The notes under the pieces: generated by a model
Told to the model about the DNA's origin: nothing
Database searches by the model: none
Seen by the model: only the letters and a program-made list of their open reading frames with translations
DNA from: Quadrisphaera sp. DSM 44207
GTDB taxonomy: Bacteria; Actinomycetota; Actinomycetes; Actinomycetales; Quadrisphaeraceae
Reading direction: 5' to 3'
DNA length: 64,000 bases
NCBI RefSeq assembly: GCF_900101335.1
Contig: NZ_FNKA01000003.1
Coordinates: 434,001-498,000 of the forward strand
Shown: piece after piece, positions 51,678-58,797 of the stretch
Numbering within the stretch: the stretch's first letter is position 1
How the letters are laid out: each line of letters opens with the position of its first letter
Program-made: the position numbers and the translations under genes

Positions 51678-52594
51678 AGCCGGTCCTCGCCCGTGGCGAG
51701 GTCGAGGTCGGAGAGCATCCGCGCGGCGTCGGCGACCACCTCGGCGTCCCCGGTGTGCACGCCGTGCAGCAGCCACCGGGTCAGCGCCAGCTCACCCGCC
51801 AGGCGGGCGCGCTGGGCCAGGTGGCGGTCGGGGATGTCCGCGCGCGCGAGGGCGTAGGACTCCAGCACCGACTCGAAGGCCTCCTCCGAGGCCCCGGCCG
51901 CCAGCCACGCGAAGTCGTCGGCGGGGTCGGCCACCTTGGCCTCCCCCCAGGCGAGGACGGCGGTGACCTCGCCGTCGACGTCGACGAGCACGTGGTCCTC
52001 CACGAGGTCGCCGTGCACGACGGCCGGCGGGAAGCGCCAGCGCCCGACGTCCTCGAGGGCCCGCTCCCAGCGGCCCAGCAGGCGCGAGGGCACCTCGCCC
52101 GTGGCGGCGGCGCGGTCGAGCTCGCTCAGGCGGCGGTCGCGGTAGTCGGCGGCCTCGTACACCGGCAGCCCGGCGTCCTCGACGATGCTCGCGGGCAGCT
52201 CGTGGACGGCGGCCAGCGCCCGGCCCAGCGAGGCGGCGGCGCCCGGGCCCGGGATCAGCGCCGCCGGGTCCAGCGGCGCGCCCGGCGGCCACGGCTGCAC
52301 CAGCGCCCGCCCGCCCTCGGGCAGGGGGGCGGAGCCCGCGACGTCCGGCACGCGGAAGGGCAGCGCCGCGTGCGGGGTGGCCCTCAGCGCCGTCAGCAGC
52401 TCGACCTCGCGCTCGAGGGAGGCCCCGCCCGCCGCGCGCCGCGGCGCCCGCACCACCCAGGAGCGCCCGCCGGCGTCCTCGACGACGGCCTCGTCGAGGT
52501 CGCCGTCGGACTCCAGCAGGCGCGCCCGGACCGGTCGGGCCGCGGGCAGCGCCGCGCTGAGCAGCGCGGCGAGCACGTAGGGGCTGCGGGGCAC
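51674..52594 (-). CDS. APH-fold phosphotransferase (macrolide 2'-phosphotransferase-like)
   Basis: A 306-residue kinase of the aminoglycoside/macrolide phosphotransferase fold: VVHGDLVEDHVLVD (catalytic Asp and metal Asn/His loop) near residue 205 and AWGEAKVADPADDFAW (DFG-equivalent). It could phosphorylate an antibiotic or a small metabolite; chromosomal copies next to nudC are common in actinobacteria and resistance cannot be assumed. The GTG at 52594 has TACGGT 7 nt upstream on the reverse strand (52607-52602). GTG 52603 is the alternative. Confidence 0.85.
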   Translation of the reverse strand: MPRSPYVLAALLSAALPAARPVRARLLESDGDLDEAVVEDAGGRSWVVRAPRRAAGGASLEREVELLTALRATPHAALPFRVPDVAGSAPLPEGGRALVQPWPPGAPLDPAALIPGPGAAASLGRALAAVHELPASIVEDAGLPVYEAADYRDRRLSELDRAAATGEVPSRLLGRWERALEDVGRWRFPPAVVHGDLVEDHVLVDVDGEVTAVLAWGEAKVADPADDFAWLAAGASEEAFESVLESYALARADIPDRHLAQRARLAGELALTRWLLHGVHTGDAEVVADAARMLSDLDLATGEDRL

Positions 52595-52641
52595 GCCGAC
52601 CACCGTAGGGGCGCCCCGCAGGGCCCGCCTACGGTGGTCGC
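52595..52641. promoter_or_regulatory. Divergent leaderless promoters of the phosphotransferase and nudC
   Basis: TACGGT occurs on the reverse strand at 52607-52602, 7 nt before the phosphotransferase GTG, and on the forward strand at 52630-52635, 6 nt before the nudC ATG. The whole intergenic space is 47 bp and contains a mirrored arrangement around GGGGCGCCCCGC. The two -35 regions must overlap. Confidence 0.6.
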
Positions 52642-53556
52642 ATGACGCTGCCGGGCCTGTCCCTCTCGCGCACGGCGGTCGATCGGCGGGGCAACGACCG
52701 CGCCGACCAGGGCCTGCTGGACCGGCTGTGGGACGACCCGGGCACCCGGGTGCTGCGCACCAGCGCAGGGCGCACGCCCGTGCTGCCCGGCCCCTCCCCG
52801 CGCCTGGACCTGGTGCCCCCGGCCGCGGTCGGGCCGGCGCTGGTGCGGGCCCTGCTCGGCACCGGGCCGGACGGCACGACGTACCTCGCCGCCGAGGTCG
52901 ACCTGCCCGCGCCCGACCCGGGCGCGGGCGACGAGTGGCAGGACCTGCGGGTCCTCGGCGCGCTCCTCGACGACACCGAGACCGGCCTGCTCACCGCGGC
53001 CGTGGCGCTCATGAACTGGCACGCGGTGCACCCGCGCTGCCCCCGGTGCGGGGCGGCGACGGACGTGGAGTCCGCCGGGTGGGTGCGCCGCTGCCCCCAG
53101 GACGCCAGCCAGCACTTCCCCCGCACCGACCCGGCCGTGATCATGGCGGTCGTCGACGACGAGGACCGCCTGCTGCTGGGCCACAACCCCGCCTGGCCGC
53201 CGCGCCGCTACTCCACGCTCGCCGGCTTCGTCGAGCCGGGGGAGTCGCTGGAGGCCGCCGTGCGCCGCGAGGTGCTCGAGGAGGTCGGCGTCGCGGTCGG
53301 CGAGGTCACCTACCTCGGCAACCAGCCGTGGCCCTTCCCGGCCTCCCTCATGCTCGCCTTCTCCGGGCGCGCGCTGGACGCGCGGGTGCGCACCGACGAG
53401 GTCGAGATCACCGACGCGCGCTGGTTCGCGCGCGAGGAGCTCGCCGGCGCCGTCGAGGACGGCAGCGTGCTGCTGCCGCCGGGCGTCTCGATCGCCCGCC
53501 GGATGATCGAGCACTGGTACGGCGGGCCGCTGGCGGGCGACGGCGCCTGGCGCTGA
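52642..53556 (+). CDS. nudC: NADH pyrophosphatase (Nudix, NudC type)
   Basis: The 304-residue protein has an N-terminal domain, a zinc-ribbon region (HPRCPRCGAAT ... RRCPQD) and a Nudix box GFVEPGESLEAAVRREVLEEVGV. The NudC-specific NQPWPFPASLM motif follows. It cleaves NAD(H) and can remove NAD caps from RNA. The usual fourth zinc Cys is replaced by Asp in CPQD. From memory Rv3199c next to uvrD2 is the equivalent. ATG start 6 nt after TACGGT. Confidence 0.93.
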   Translation: MTLPGLSLSRTAVDRRGNDRADQGLLDRLWDDPGTRVLRTSAGRTPVLPGPSPRLDLVPPAAVGPALVRALLGTGPDGTTYLAAEVDLPAPDPGAGDEWQDLRVLGALLDDTETGLLTAAVALMNWHAVHPRCPRCGAATDVESAGWVRRCPQDASQHFPRTDPAVIMAVVDDEDRLLLGHNPAWPPRRYSTLAGFVEPGESLEAAVRREVLEEVGVAVGEVTYLGNQPWPFPASLMLAFSGRALDARVRTDEVEITDARWFAREELAGAVEDGSVLLPPGVSIARRMIEHWYGGPLAGDGAWR

Positions 53557-53594
53557 CCCCCGCGGCCCTGACCGGCGGCGTCGAGCCCCCACGT

Positions 53595-53690
53595 CGTGAT
53601 CATGCACCTCCGGTCGATCTCACCCTCGTGATCATGCACCTCCGGTCGATCCTCCCCTCGTGATCGTGCACCTCCGGTCGTCCGCATCGA
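53595..53690. repeat. Intergenic 32-bp tandem repeat, three copies
   Basis: Units beginning CGTGATCATGCACCTCC start at 53595, 53627 and 53659, exactly 32 bp apart, in the gap between nudC and the convergent kinase-like gene. Each contains TGATCA (TGATCG in the third) and GTGCAC/ATGCAC, then CTCCGGTCG. A partial reverse copy (GACCGGATGCGCAAGATCACG) lies just after, at about 53690-53710. No coding potential is evident. Confidence 0.8.
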
Positions 53691-53736
53691 CCGGATGCGC
53701 AAGATCACGACGGGAGGGGCACGTGGACCCGCCCGG

Positions 53737-54411
53737 TCACGACGGGAGGACCAGGGCGGGGTGCGCCGGGTCCTCGCAGCGCACGAGGACGTCGGCGCGC
53801 GCCGCCGGGTCGGTCTCGGCGAGGTAGCGCGCCCAGGCGCCGGTGGCGCGCTCGACGTCCCGCGGCGGCAGGCGCCGGCGCTGCGCGGCGGGGGAGGTCT
53901 GCAGGTGCACGACGAGGTCCAGCGCGCCGGCCATCTCCCACCTCAGCAGGAACGGCCCGTCGAGGACGAGCACGGCCCCGGGCGGCGCGTGCTGCCGCGG
54001 CGCGCGCGTGGCGCGGTCGGGAACCGGGTCCCACAGGCTCGGCAGCCAGCGGCCGGAGCCCCCGGGGGCGAGGGGGTCGAGCACCTCGCGCAGCAGCGCG
54101 GAGGTGTCGTACCAGCGCTCGTACCCGGCGTCCGGGTCGTCGGCGCCGTGCTCCAGGCGCACGGAGCGCGGGCGCAGGAAGTCCTCGGCGCTCACGCGCA
54201 GCACCCGCCGGCCCTCCCGGCGCAGCGCCTCCTCGAGCGCGTCGGCGATCCGCGCGCGGTCGCCCGGCACGGCGCCGTCGACGCCGACGCGCCGGGCGCC
54301 CGCGTCCACCGCCTCCCGCGCGACGCGCGCGGCGATGCCCGCGGCGTCGAGCGGGAGGACCCGGGGCGCGCCCGGCGAGCGGCTCGGGGCGGGCTCGGCG
54401 GACGGGCTCAG
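53737..54411 (-). CDS. Uridine-kinase-like protein without a P-loop (probable CTG start)
   Basis: A 224-residue P-loop-kinase-like protein: VGVDGAVPGDRARIADAL stands where uridine kinases have VDGxxGAGKTT, so Walker A lysine is missing. RVSAEDFLRPRSVRLEHG, YERWYD, VLVLDGPFLLR and HLQTSPA follow, typical of the actinobacterial uridine-kinase-like family. The conserved N-terminus lies close to the mrx1 stop, and the frame has no ATG or GTG before it. A CTG at 54411 overlapping that stop as CTGA is the best start. Nucleotide kinase activity is doubtful. Confidence 0.8.
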   Translation of the reverse strand: MSPSAEPAPSRSPGAPRVLPLDAAGIAARVAREAVDAGARRVGVDGAVPGDRARIADALEEALRREGRRVLRVSAEDFLRPRSVRLEHGADDPDAGYERWYDTSALLREVLDPLAPGGSGRWLPSLWDPVPDRATRAPRQHAPPGAVLVLDGPFLLRWEMAGALDLVVHLQTSPAAQRRRLPPRDVERATGAWARYLAETDPAARADVLVRCEDPAHPALVLPS

Positions 54412-54668
54412 GACAGGCGGGCCCGGACCTCGGCCACCGACGGGTTCGTCGCCGCGCTGCCGTCGGGGAAGACCACGGTCGGCACCGTCTGGTTGCCGCC
54501 GTTGACGCTCATGACGTACTCGGCCGCCTCCGGGACCTCCTCGATGTTGACCTCGGAGTAGGCGATGCCCTCGCGGTCCAGGCCCTTCTTCAGGACCCGG
54601 CAGTAGCCGCACCAGGTGGTGCTGAACATGGTGATGGTGCCGGCCTCGGGCAGCGCGGGCGTCGACAT
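54408..54668 (-). CDS. mrx1: Mycoredoxin (glutaredoxin-like)
   Basis: The 86-residue thioredoxin-fold protein has active-site TTWCGYCRVLKK near residue 20 and a cis-Pro segment TVPTVVFPDG. CGYC is the mycoredoxin-1 motif, which reduces mycothiol-mixed disulfides. ATG with GAGGAGG upstream. It lies divergent from uvrD2, as Rv3198A beside Rv3198c in M. tuberculosis from memory, and its stop overlaps the kinase-like gene. Confidence 0.93.
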   Translation of the reverse strand: MSTPALPEAGTITMFSTTWCGYCRVLKKGLDREGIAYSEVNIEEVPEAAEYVMSVNGGNQTVPTVVFPDGSAATNPSVAEVRARLS

Positions 54669-54829
54669 GGGGGTCCTCCTCGGGATCGGGCGAGCAGGGG
54701 CGACAACGACGGCGCGGCGCGCTTCCATCCCGCCCGCGCACCGCACCGCACCGCACCGCGCACCCCGCCGCGCCGGCCTGTGCACGCGGGTCCCAGCTGT
54801 CGGCGCCAGGGGGCAGGATGGCGCTCCTG

Positions 54830-56923
54830 ATGAGCCTGTCCGACGCCGTCCTGGCCTCCCTCGACCCCGAGCAGCGGGAGGTCGCCACCGCGCTGACCGG
54901 GCCCGTGTGCGTGCTCGCCGGGGCCGGCACCGGCAAGACCCGGGCGCTGACCCACCGCATCGCGCACGGGGTGCACGCCGGCGTCTACCAGCCCCAGCAG
55001 GTGCTCGCGGTGACCTTCACGGCCCGCGCGGCGGGGGAGATGCGCTCGCGGCTGCGCGACCTCGGGGTCCCGGGCGTGCAGGCGCGCACCTTCCACGCCG
55101 CCGCGCTGCGCCAGCTGCAGTACTTCTGGCCGCAGGCCGTGGGCGGCGCGCTGCCCTCGATCGTCGAGCACAAGGCGCGCCTGGTCGCCGAGGCGGCCGG
55201 GCGCCTGCGGCTGTCCGTCGACCGCGCGGCGGTGCGCGACCTCGCCGCCGAGGTCGAGTGGGCCAAGGTCGGCATGCTCGTCCCCGAGTCCTACGCCGCC
55301 GCGGCGCGCGCCGCCGGTCGCGGCACCCCCGGCGGCCTGGACGCCGCTGTGGTCGCGCGGCTGCTGCAGGCCTACGAGGACGTCAAGACCGAGCGCGGCG
55401 CCATCGACTTCGAGGACGTCCTGCTGCTGACGGCGGGCATCCTCGACGAGCGCCCGGACGTCGCGGACTCCGTGCGCCGCCAGTACCGCCACTTCGTCGT
55501 CGACGAGTACCAGGACGTCTCCGCGCTGCAGCAGCGCCTGCTCGACCTGTGGCTGGGGGAGCGCACGGACCTGTGCGTCGTCGGCGACGCCAGCCAGACG
55601 ATCTACTCCTTCGCGGGGGCCAGCCCGCGCCACCTGCTGGACTTCCCGCGCCGCTTCCCCGGCGCCCGCGTGGTGCGCCTGGTGCGCGACTACCGCTCCA
55701 CCCCGCAGGTGGTCGCCCTCGCCAACGGCCTGCTCGACCGCGCGCCGAAGGCGGCGACGCGCGCGCGGGTGGAGCTCGTCGCGCAGCGGCCCCCCGGCCC
55801 GCCGCCGTCCTTCACCGCCTACGACGACGACGTCGCCGAGGCGGCCGGGGTCGCGGCGGGCGTGCGGCGCCTGCTCGACGCCGGCGTGCCCGCGGGTGAG
55901 GTCGCGGTGCTGTACCGCACCAACGGCCAGTCCGAGCCCCTCGAGCAGGCGCTGACCCAGGCCGGCATCGGGTACCTGCTGCGCGGCGGCGAGCGCTTCT
56001 TCGCCCGCCAGGAGGTGCGCCAGGCCGTGGTCCTGCTGCGCGGCGCCGCCCGCGGCGACGACGGCTCGACGCCGCTGGGCCAGCTCGTGCGCGACGTGCT
56101 CGCCAGCGCGGGGTGGTCGGAGGAGCCGCCGGCGGCCACCGGGGCCGTGCGCGAGCGCTGGGCGTCGCTGCAGGCCCTGGCCCACCTGGCCGACGACCTC
56201 GCCGCCGCCCGGCCCGGCGCCCGGGTGCCGGACCTCGTCGCCGAGCTCGATGAGCGCGCCGCCGCCCAGCACGCCCCGGTGGTGGAGGGCGTGACGCTGG
56301 CGTCGCTGCACGCGGCCAAGGGCCTGGAGTGGGACGCCGTCTTCCTCGTCGGCCTCGCCGAGGGCCTGGTGCCGATCTCCTTCGCGGCCGACGACCCGGA
56401 GGCGGTGGAGGAGGAGCGGCGGCTGCTCTACGTGGGCGTCACCCGCGCCCGCCAGCACCTCGCGCTGTCCTGGACCAGGGCCCGCACCCCCGGCGGGCGC
56501 GCCACCCGCACCCCCTCCCGCTTCCTCGACGGGCTGCGGCCGGCCTCCGCCGAGGACCGCCCCGCCGCCCGCGCCGCCCGCGCCGCCGGCGGGCGCTCGG
56601 CCCGCAAGGAGGCCCTCGCGCGCACCTGCCGCGGGTGCGGCGCCGCGCTCGCCACCGCCGCCGAGCGCAAGGTGGGCCGCTGCGCCGACTGCCCGCCCGG
56701 CTACGACGAGGCCGTCTTCGACTCCCTGCGCCAGTGGCGCTCCGCGACGGCGAGCGAGGCCAAGGTGCCCGCGTACGTCGTCTTCACCGACGCCACGCTC
56801 GTGGCGATCGCGGAGTCCCGGCCCGCGGACACCGCCTCCCTCGCGGGCATCGCCGGCGTCGGCCCGGCCAAGCTGGAGCGGTACGGCGAGGCCGTCCTCG
56901 AGGTCCTGCACGGCCGCGGCTGA
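54830..56923 (+). CDS. uvrD2: UvrD2-type DNA helicase with Cys4 and HRDC-like C-terminus
   Basis: The 697-residue helicase has GAGTGKTRALTHR, VTFTARAAGEM, HFVVDEYQDVS, VGDASQTIYSF, LRGGERFF, SLHAAKGLEWD and YVGVTRARQHLALSW. A Cys4 motif (CRGCGAAL ... CADC) and a C-terminal HRDC-like domain ending in GIAGVGPAKLERYGEAVL mark UvrD2, which is essential in mycobacteria. CAGGAT at 54814-54819 overlaps the upstream ATG at 54818, so I prefer the ATG at 54830 (MSLSDAVLASLD); the longer start adds four residues. Confidence 0.92.
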   Translation: MSLSDAVLASLDPEQREVATALTGPVCVLAGAGTGKTRALTHRIAHGVHAGVYQPQQVLAVTFTARAAGEMRSRLRDLGVPGVQARTFHAAALRQLQYFWPQAVGGALPSIVEHKARLVAEAAGRLRLSVDRAAVRDLAAEVEWAKVGMLVPESYAAAARAAGRGTPGGLDAAVVARLLQAYEDVKTERGAIDFEDVLLLTAGILDERPDVADSVRRQYRHFVVDEYQDVSALQQRLLDLWLGERTDLCVVGDASQTIYSFAGASPRHLLDFPRRFPGARVVRLVRDYRSTPQVVALANGLLDRAPKAATRARVELVAQRPPGPPPSFTAYDDDVAEAAGVAAGVRRLLDAGVPAGEVAVLYRTNGQSEPLEQALTQAGIGYLLRGGERFFARQEVRQAVVLLRGAARGDDGSTPLGQLVRDVLASAGWSEEPPAATGAVRERWASLQALAHLADDLAAARPGARVPDLVAELDERAAAQHAPVVEGVTLASLHAAKGLEWDAVFLVGLAEGLVPISFAADDPEAVEEERRLLYVGVTRARQHLALSWTRARTPGGRATRTPSRFLDGLRPASAEDRPAARAARAAGGRSARKEALARTCRGCGAALATAAERKVGRCADCPPGYDEAVFDSLRQWRSATASEAKVPAYVVFTDATLVAIAESRPADTASLAGIAGVGPAKLERYGEAVLEVLHGRG

Positions 56924-56965
56924 GGGCCCGCTGCGCCCGGGCGGGGGAGCGCGAACCCGCAGGTC

Positions 56966-57004
56966 GTAAATGAGTTGTGCCCCGATCCGGGGCTGTCCTA
57001 GCCT
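56966..57004 (+). promoter_or_regulatory. whiB7 promoter with AT-rich WhiB7-type element
   Basis: TTGTGC (56975-56980) and TAGCCT (56999-57004) are spaced 18 bp. Directly upstream of the -35 lies GTAAATGAG (56966-56974), an AT-rich patch that stands out in this GC-rich DNA. WhiB7 is known to activate its own promoter by binding AT-rich DNA just upstream of the -35 through its AT-hook, so autoregulation is likely. Confidence 0.75.
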
Positions 57005-57070
57005 CCTTGCTCGACGGGTCCCGACCGCCCCCGACCGAGGGTGGTCCGCGCACGGCAGGAGGTGGTCCCG

Positions 57071-57280
57071 ATGACGAAGCCCAGCAGCTGCGCGCGTCGC
57101 GACGCCTCCGATCTCGCGCGTTCGGCGCGCGGGCGCACGCCGTCGTCCGCGCTCGTCGCGCCGTTCGGCGGCGTCGAGCCGACCGCCTCGTTCGGCGGCG
57201 TCGCGCCGACCGCCGTCCTCGCGCCCTTCTCCTCCACGGGTCCGCACCCCGCCTGTCCCGCGCAGGTCGTGGCCACCTAG
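57071..57280 (+). CDS. Upstream ORF in the whiB7 leader
   Basis: A 69-codon frame starts at an ATG with a near-perfect ribosome site AGGAGGTGG 5 nt upstream, about 60 nt into the predicted transcript. It reads MTKPSSCARRDASDLARS and contains repeated FGGVEPTA/FGGVAPTA units. whiB7 genes are known to be controlled by a translated leader ORF and a terminator: stalled ribosomes allow read-through. Position and the hairpin at 57303 fit that. The peptide is longer than I would expect; its sequence is probably not itself functional. Confidence 0.65.
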   Translation: MTKPSSCARRDASDLARSARGRTPSSALVAPFGGVEPTASFGGVAPTAVLAPFSSTGPHPACPAQVVAT

Positions 57281-57302
57281 GCCAGCGACCTCGTCGGCGC
57301 TC

Positions 57303-57336
57303 AGGCCGCGGACCCCGCTCCCGGGATCCGCGGCCT
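57303..57336 (+). terminator. whiB7 leader attenuator hairpin
   Basis: AGGCCGCGGA (57303-57312) and TCCGCGGCCT (57327-57336) form a perfect 10-bp stem with a 14-nt loop, 23 nt after the leader ORF and 55 nt before whiB7, followed by CCTTC. It is the expected terminator of the leader-based antibiotic-response switch. Confidence 0.75.
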
Positions 57337-57391
57337 CCTTCATGGCCGGGCTCCCGCACCGCACCGGGCAGCTGCCACGAAGGAGTCCTCG

Positions 57392-57640
57392 ATGTCCCCC
57401 CTGCCCTGCCGGGTGCACGACCCCGAGCTGTGGTTCGCCGAGCTCCCGCAGGACGTCGAGACGGCCAAGGCCCTGTGCGCGGGCTGCCCGCTGCGCGCGG
57501 GCTGCCTCCAGGGGGCCCTCGAGCGCGGCGAGCCCTGGGGCGTCTGGGGCGGCGAGCTCGTCCTCGCGGGCGTCGTCGTGCCGCGCAAGCGGCCCCGCGG
57601 CCGCCCCCGCAAGCACCCGCTGCCCGCCGCCGTCGCCTGA
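57392..57640 (+). CDS. whiB7: WhiB7 redox/antibiotic-response transcription factor
   Basis: The 82-residue protein has the four cluster Cys (LPCRVHD, ALCAGCPLRAGC), the GVWGG turn and a C-terminal AT-hook KRPRGRPRKHPL. The RGRP hook separates WhiB7 from other WhiB proteins. It binds a 4Fe-4S cluster and region 4 of the primary sigma factor to switch on resistance genes after ribosome-targeting drugs. ATG with GAAGGAG upstream. It is preceded by a full regulatory leader and lies beside uvrD2, as in mycobacteria. Confidence 0.95.
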   Translation: MSPLPCRVHDPELWFAELPQDVETAKALCAGCPLRAGCLQGALERGEPWGVWGGELVLAGVVVPRKRPRGRPRKHPLPAAVA

Positions 57641-57669
57641 GCGCGGCGGACGCCGACCGGAGGACCGAG

Positions 57670-57882
57670 ATGGACCACGTCCTGAACGCCCTGGCGCTCG
57701 CCCGCGCCAGCGAGCTGCGCCAGCAGGCCGAGCGGCACCGGCTGGTCGCCGTCGCCCGCGCCCGGCGCCGGGCCGACCGCCTGGCGCTGCGCTCGGCCGT
57801 GCTGGCCGAGCGCTCGGCCGTCCTGGCGGCCCGCGCGGCCCGCCTGCGCGAGCACGTGCCGCAGCCCGCGCGAGCACGGTGA
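57670..57882 (+). CDS. Small helical hypothetical protein after whiB7
   Basis: A 70-residue Arg/Ala/Leu-rich protein (MDHVLNALALARASELRQQAERHRL ...) that should form one long amphipathic helix. ATG with GGAGG 6 nt upstream, 29 bp after whiB7, so it may be expressed with it. I recognise no family. The strong ribosome site supports translation. Confidence 0.6.
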   Translation: MDHVLNALALARASELRQQAERHRLVAVARARRRADRLALRSAVLAERSAVLAARAARLREHVPQPARAR

Positions 57883-57913
57883 TCACCGTGCGACGCACCA
57901 TGATCACCGTGCG
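57874..57913. repeat. Palindrome and direct repeat before the AIM24-like gene
   Basis: GCACGGTGATCACCGTGC (57874-57891) is a perfect 18-bp palindrome. TGATCACCGTGCG is repeated at 57880 and 57901, 21 bp apart. It spans the end of the small hypothetical gene and the gap before the next gene. It could terminate the whiB7 transcript or bind a protein. Confidence 0.65.
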
Positions 57914-57969
57914 TGCTGGGGCCCCGCGGACCCTGGTCCCGGGGCACCAGCGCGTGGCAGGGTGGCGCG

Positions 57970-58677
57970 GTGCGCAGCCAGCTCTTCGACGTCAGCCACG
58001 CGGAGGTCAGCACCGGTGACCGGTGGGCCCTGCAGAACCCCCAGATGCTCCGGGTCGGCCTCGGGGACGACGTCCTCGCCGCCAAGGGCAGCATGGTCGC
58101 CTACCAGGGCCAGGTGCGCTTCGACCACGAGAGCGCGGGCAGCCTGGGCCGCCTGCTGAAGAAGGTGGTCACCTCCGAGGACACCCCGCTGATGCGGGCC
58201 AGCGGGCGCGGGGAGGTCTTCTTCGCCCGCACCGCGGAGCACGTCTTCCTCGTCCAGCTCGAGGGCGACGGGCTCAGCGTCGACGGCAAGAACCTGCTCG
58301 CCTTCGACGCCTCGGTCTCCTGGGACATCCGCCGCCTGCAGGGCGCGGGCATGGCCTCCGGCGGCCTGTTCAACCTGGAGCTGACCGGTCACGGCGTCGT
58401 GGCCGTCACCAGCGACGGGCCGCCGGTGCTGCTCGACTGCTCGGCGCAGCCGACCTACGTCGACGTCCAGGCCGCCGTCGCGTGGTCCTCGAACCTGCAG
58501 CCGCAGGTGGTCTCCAGCGTCAACATGCGCTCGATGCTGCGCGGCGGCACCGGCGAGGCGGTCCAGTACGCCTTCTCCGGGCCCGGGTTCGTCGTCGTCC
58601 AGCCCAGCGAGGGGCAGCCCGTGGTCCTCGGCGGGGGCGGCAACCAGGGCGGCCTGCTGGGCAACCTGCTCACCTGA
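57970..58677 (+). CDS. AIM24-family protein
   Basis: The 235-residue protein is an all-beta AIM24 (TRAP-like) protein: MLRVGLGDDVLAAKGSMVAYQG, VFFARTAEHVFLVQLEGDGLSVDGKNLLAFD and Gly-rich C-terminus GGGGNQGGLLGNLLT. Bacterial members are of unknown function. GTG start chosen over the upstream frame at 57913 because CAGGGT (57958-57963) lies 6 nt upstream. Confidence 0.88.
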   Translation: MRSQLFDVSHAEVSTGDRWALQNPQMLRVGLGDDVLAAKGSMVAYQGQVRFDHESAGSLGRLLKKVVTSEDTPLMRASGRGEVFFARTAEHVFLVQLEGDGLSVDGKNLLAFDASVSWDIRRLQGAGMASGGLFNLELTGHGVVAVTSDGPPVLLDCSAQPTYVDVQAAVAWSSNLQPQVVSSVNMRSMLRGGTGEAVQYAFSGPGFVVVQPSEGQPVVLGGGGNQGGLLGNLLT

Positions 58678-58797
58678 CCCCTCCCCGGGCGCCGCACGCG
58701 GGACGCCGTCCTGCCGCGGGCCGAGCGCCTCGGCGGCGAGGACCCGCTGCAGGCGCCGCCCCCGGGTCCTCGGTGCCCTGCCGTACCCTGGGGCGTC

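Noticed and set aside
51674-52594. Phosphotransferase as a proven antibiotic-resistance gene
   Set aside because: The fold is shared with many metabolite kinases and this chromosomal neighbour of nudC is common; no substrate evidence exists in sequence.
53595-53690. Possible CRISPR array from a second 32-bp repeat
   Set aside because: Again contiguous units without spacers, only three copies and no cas genes.
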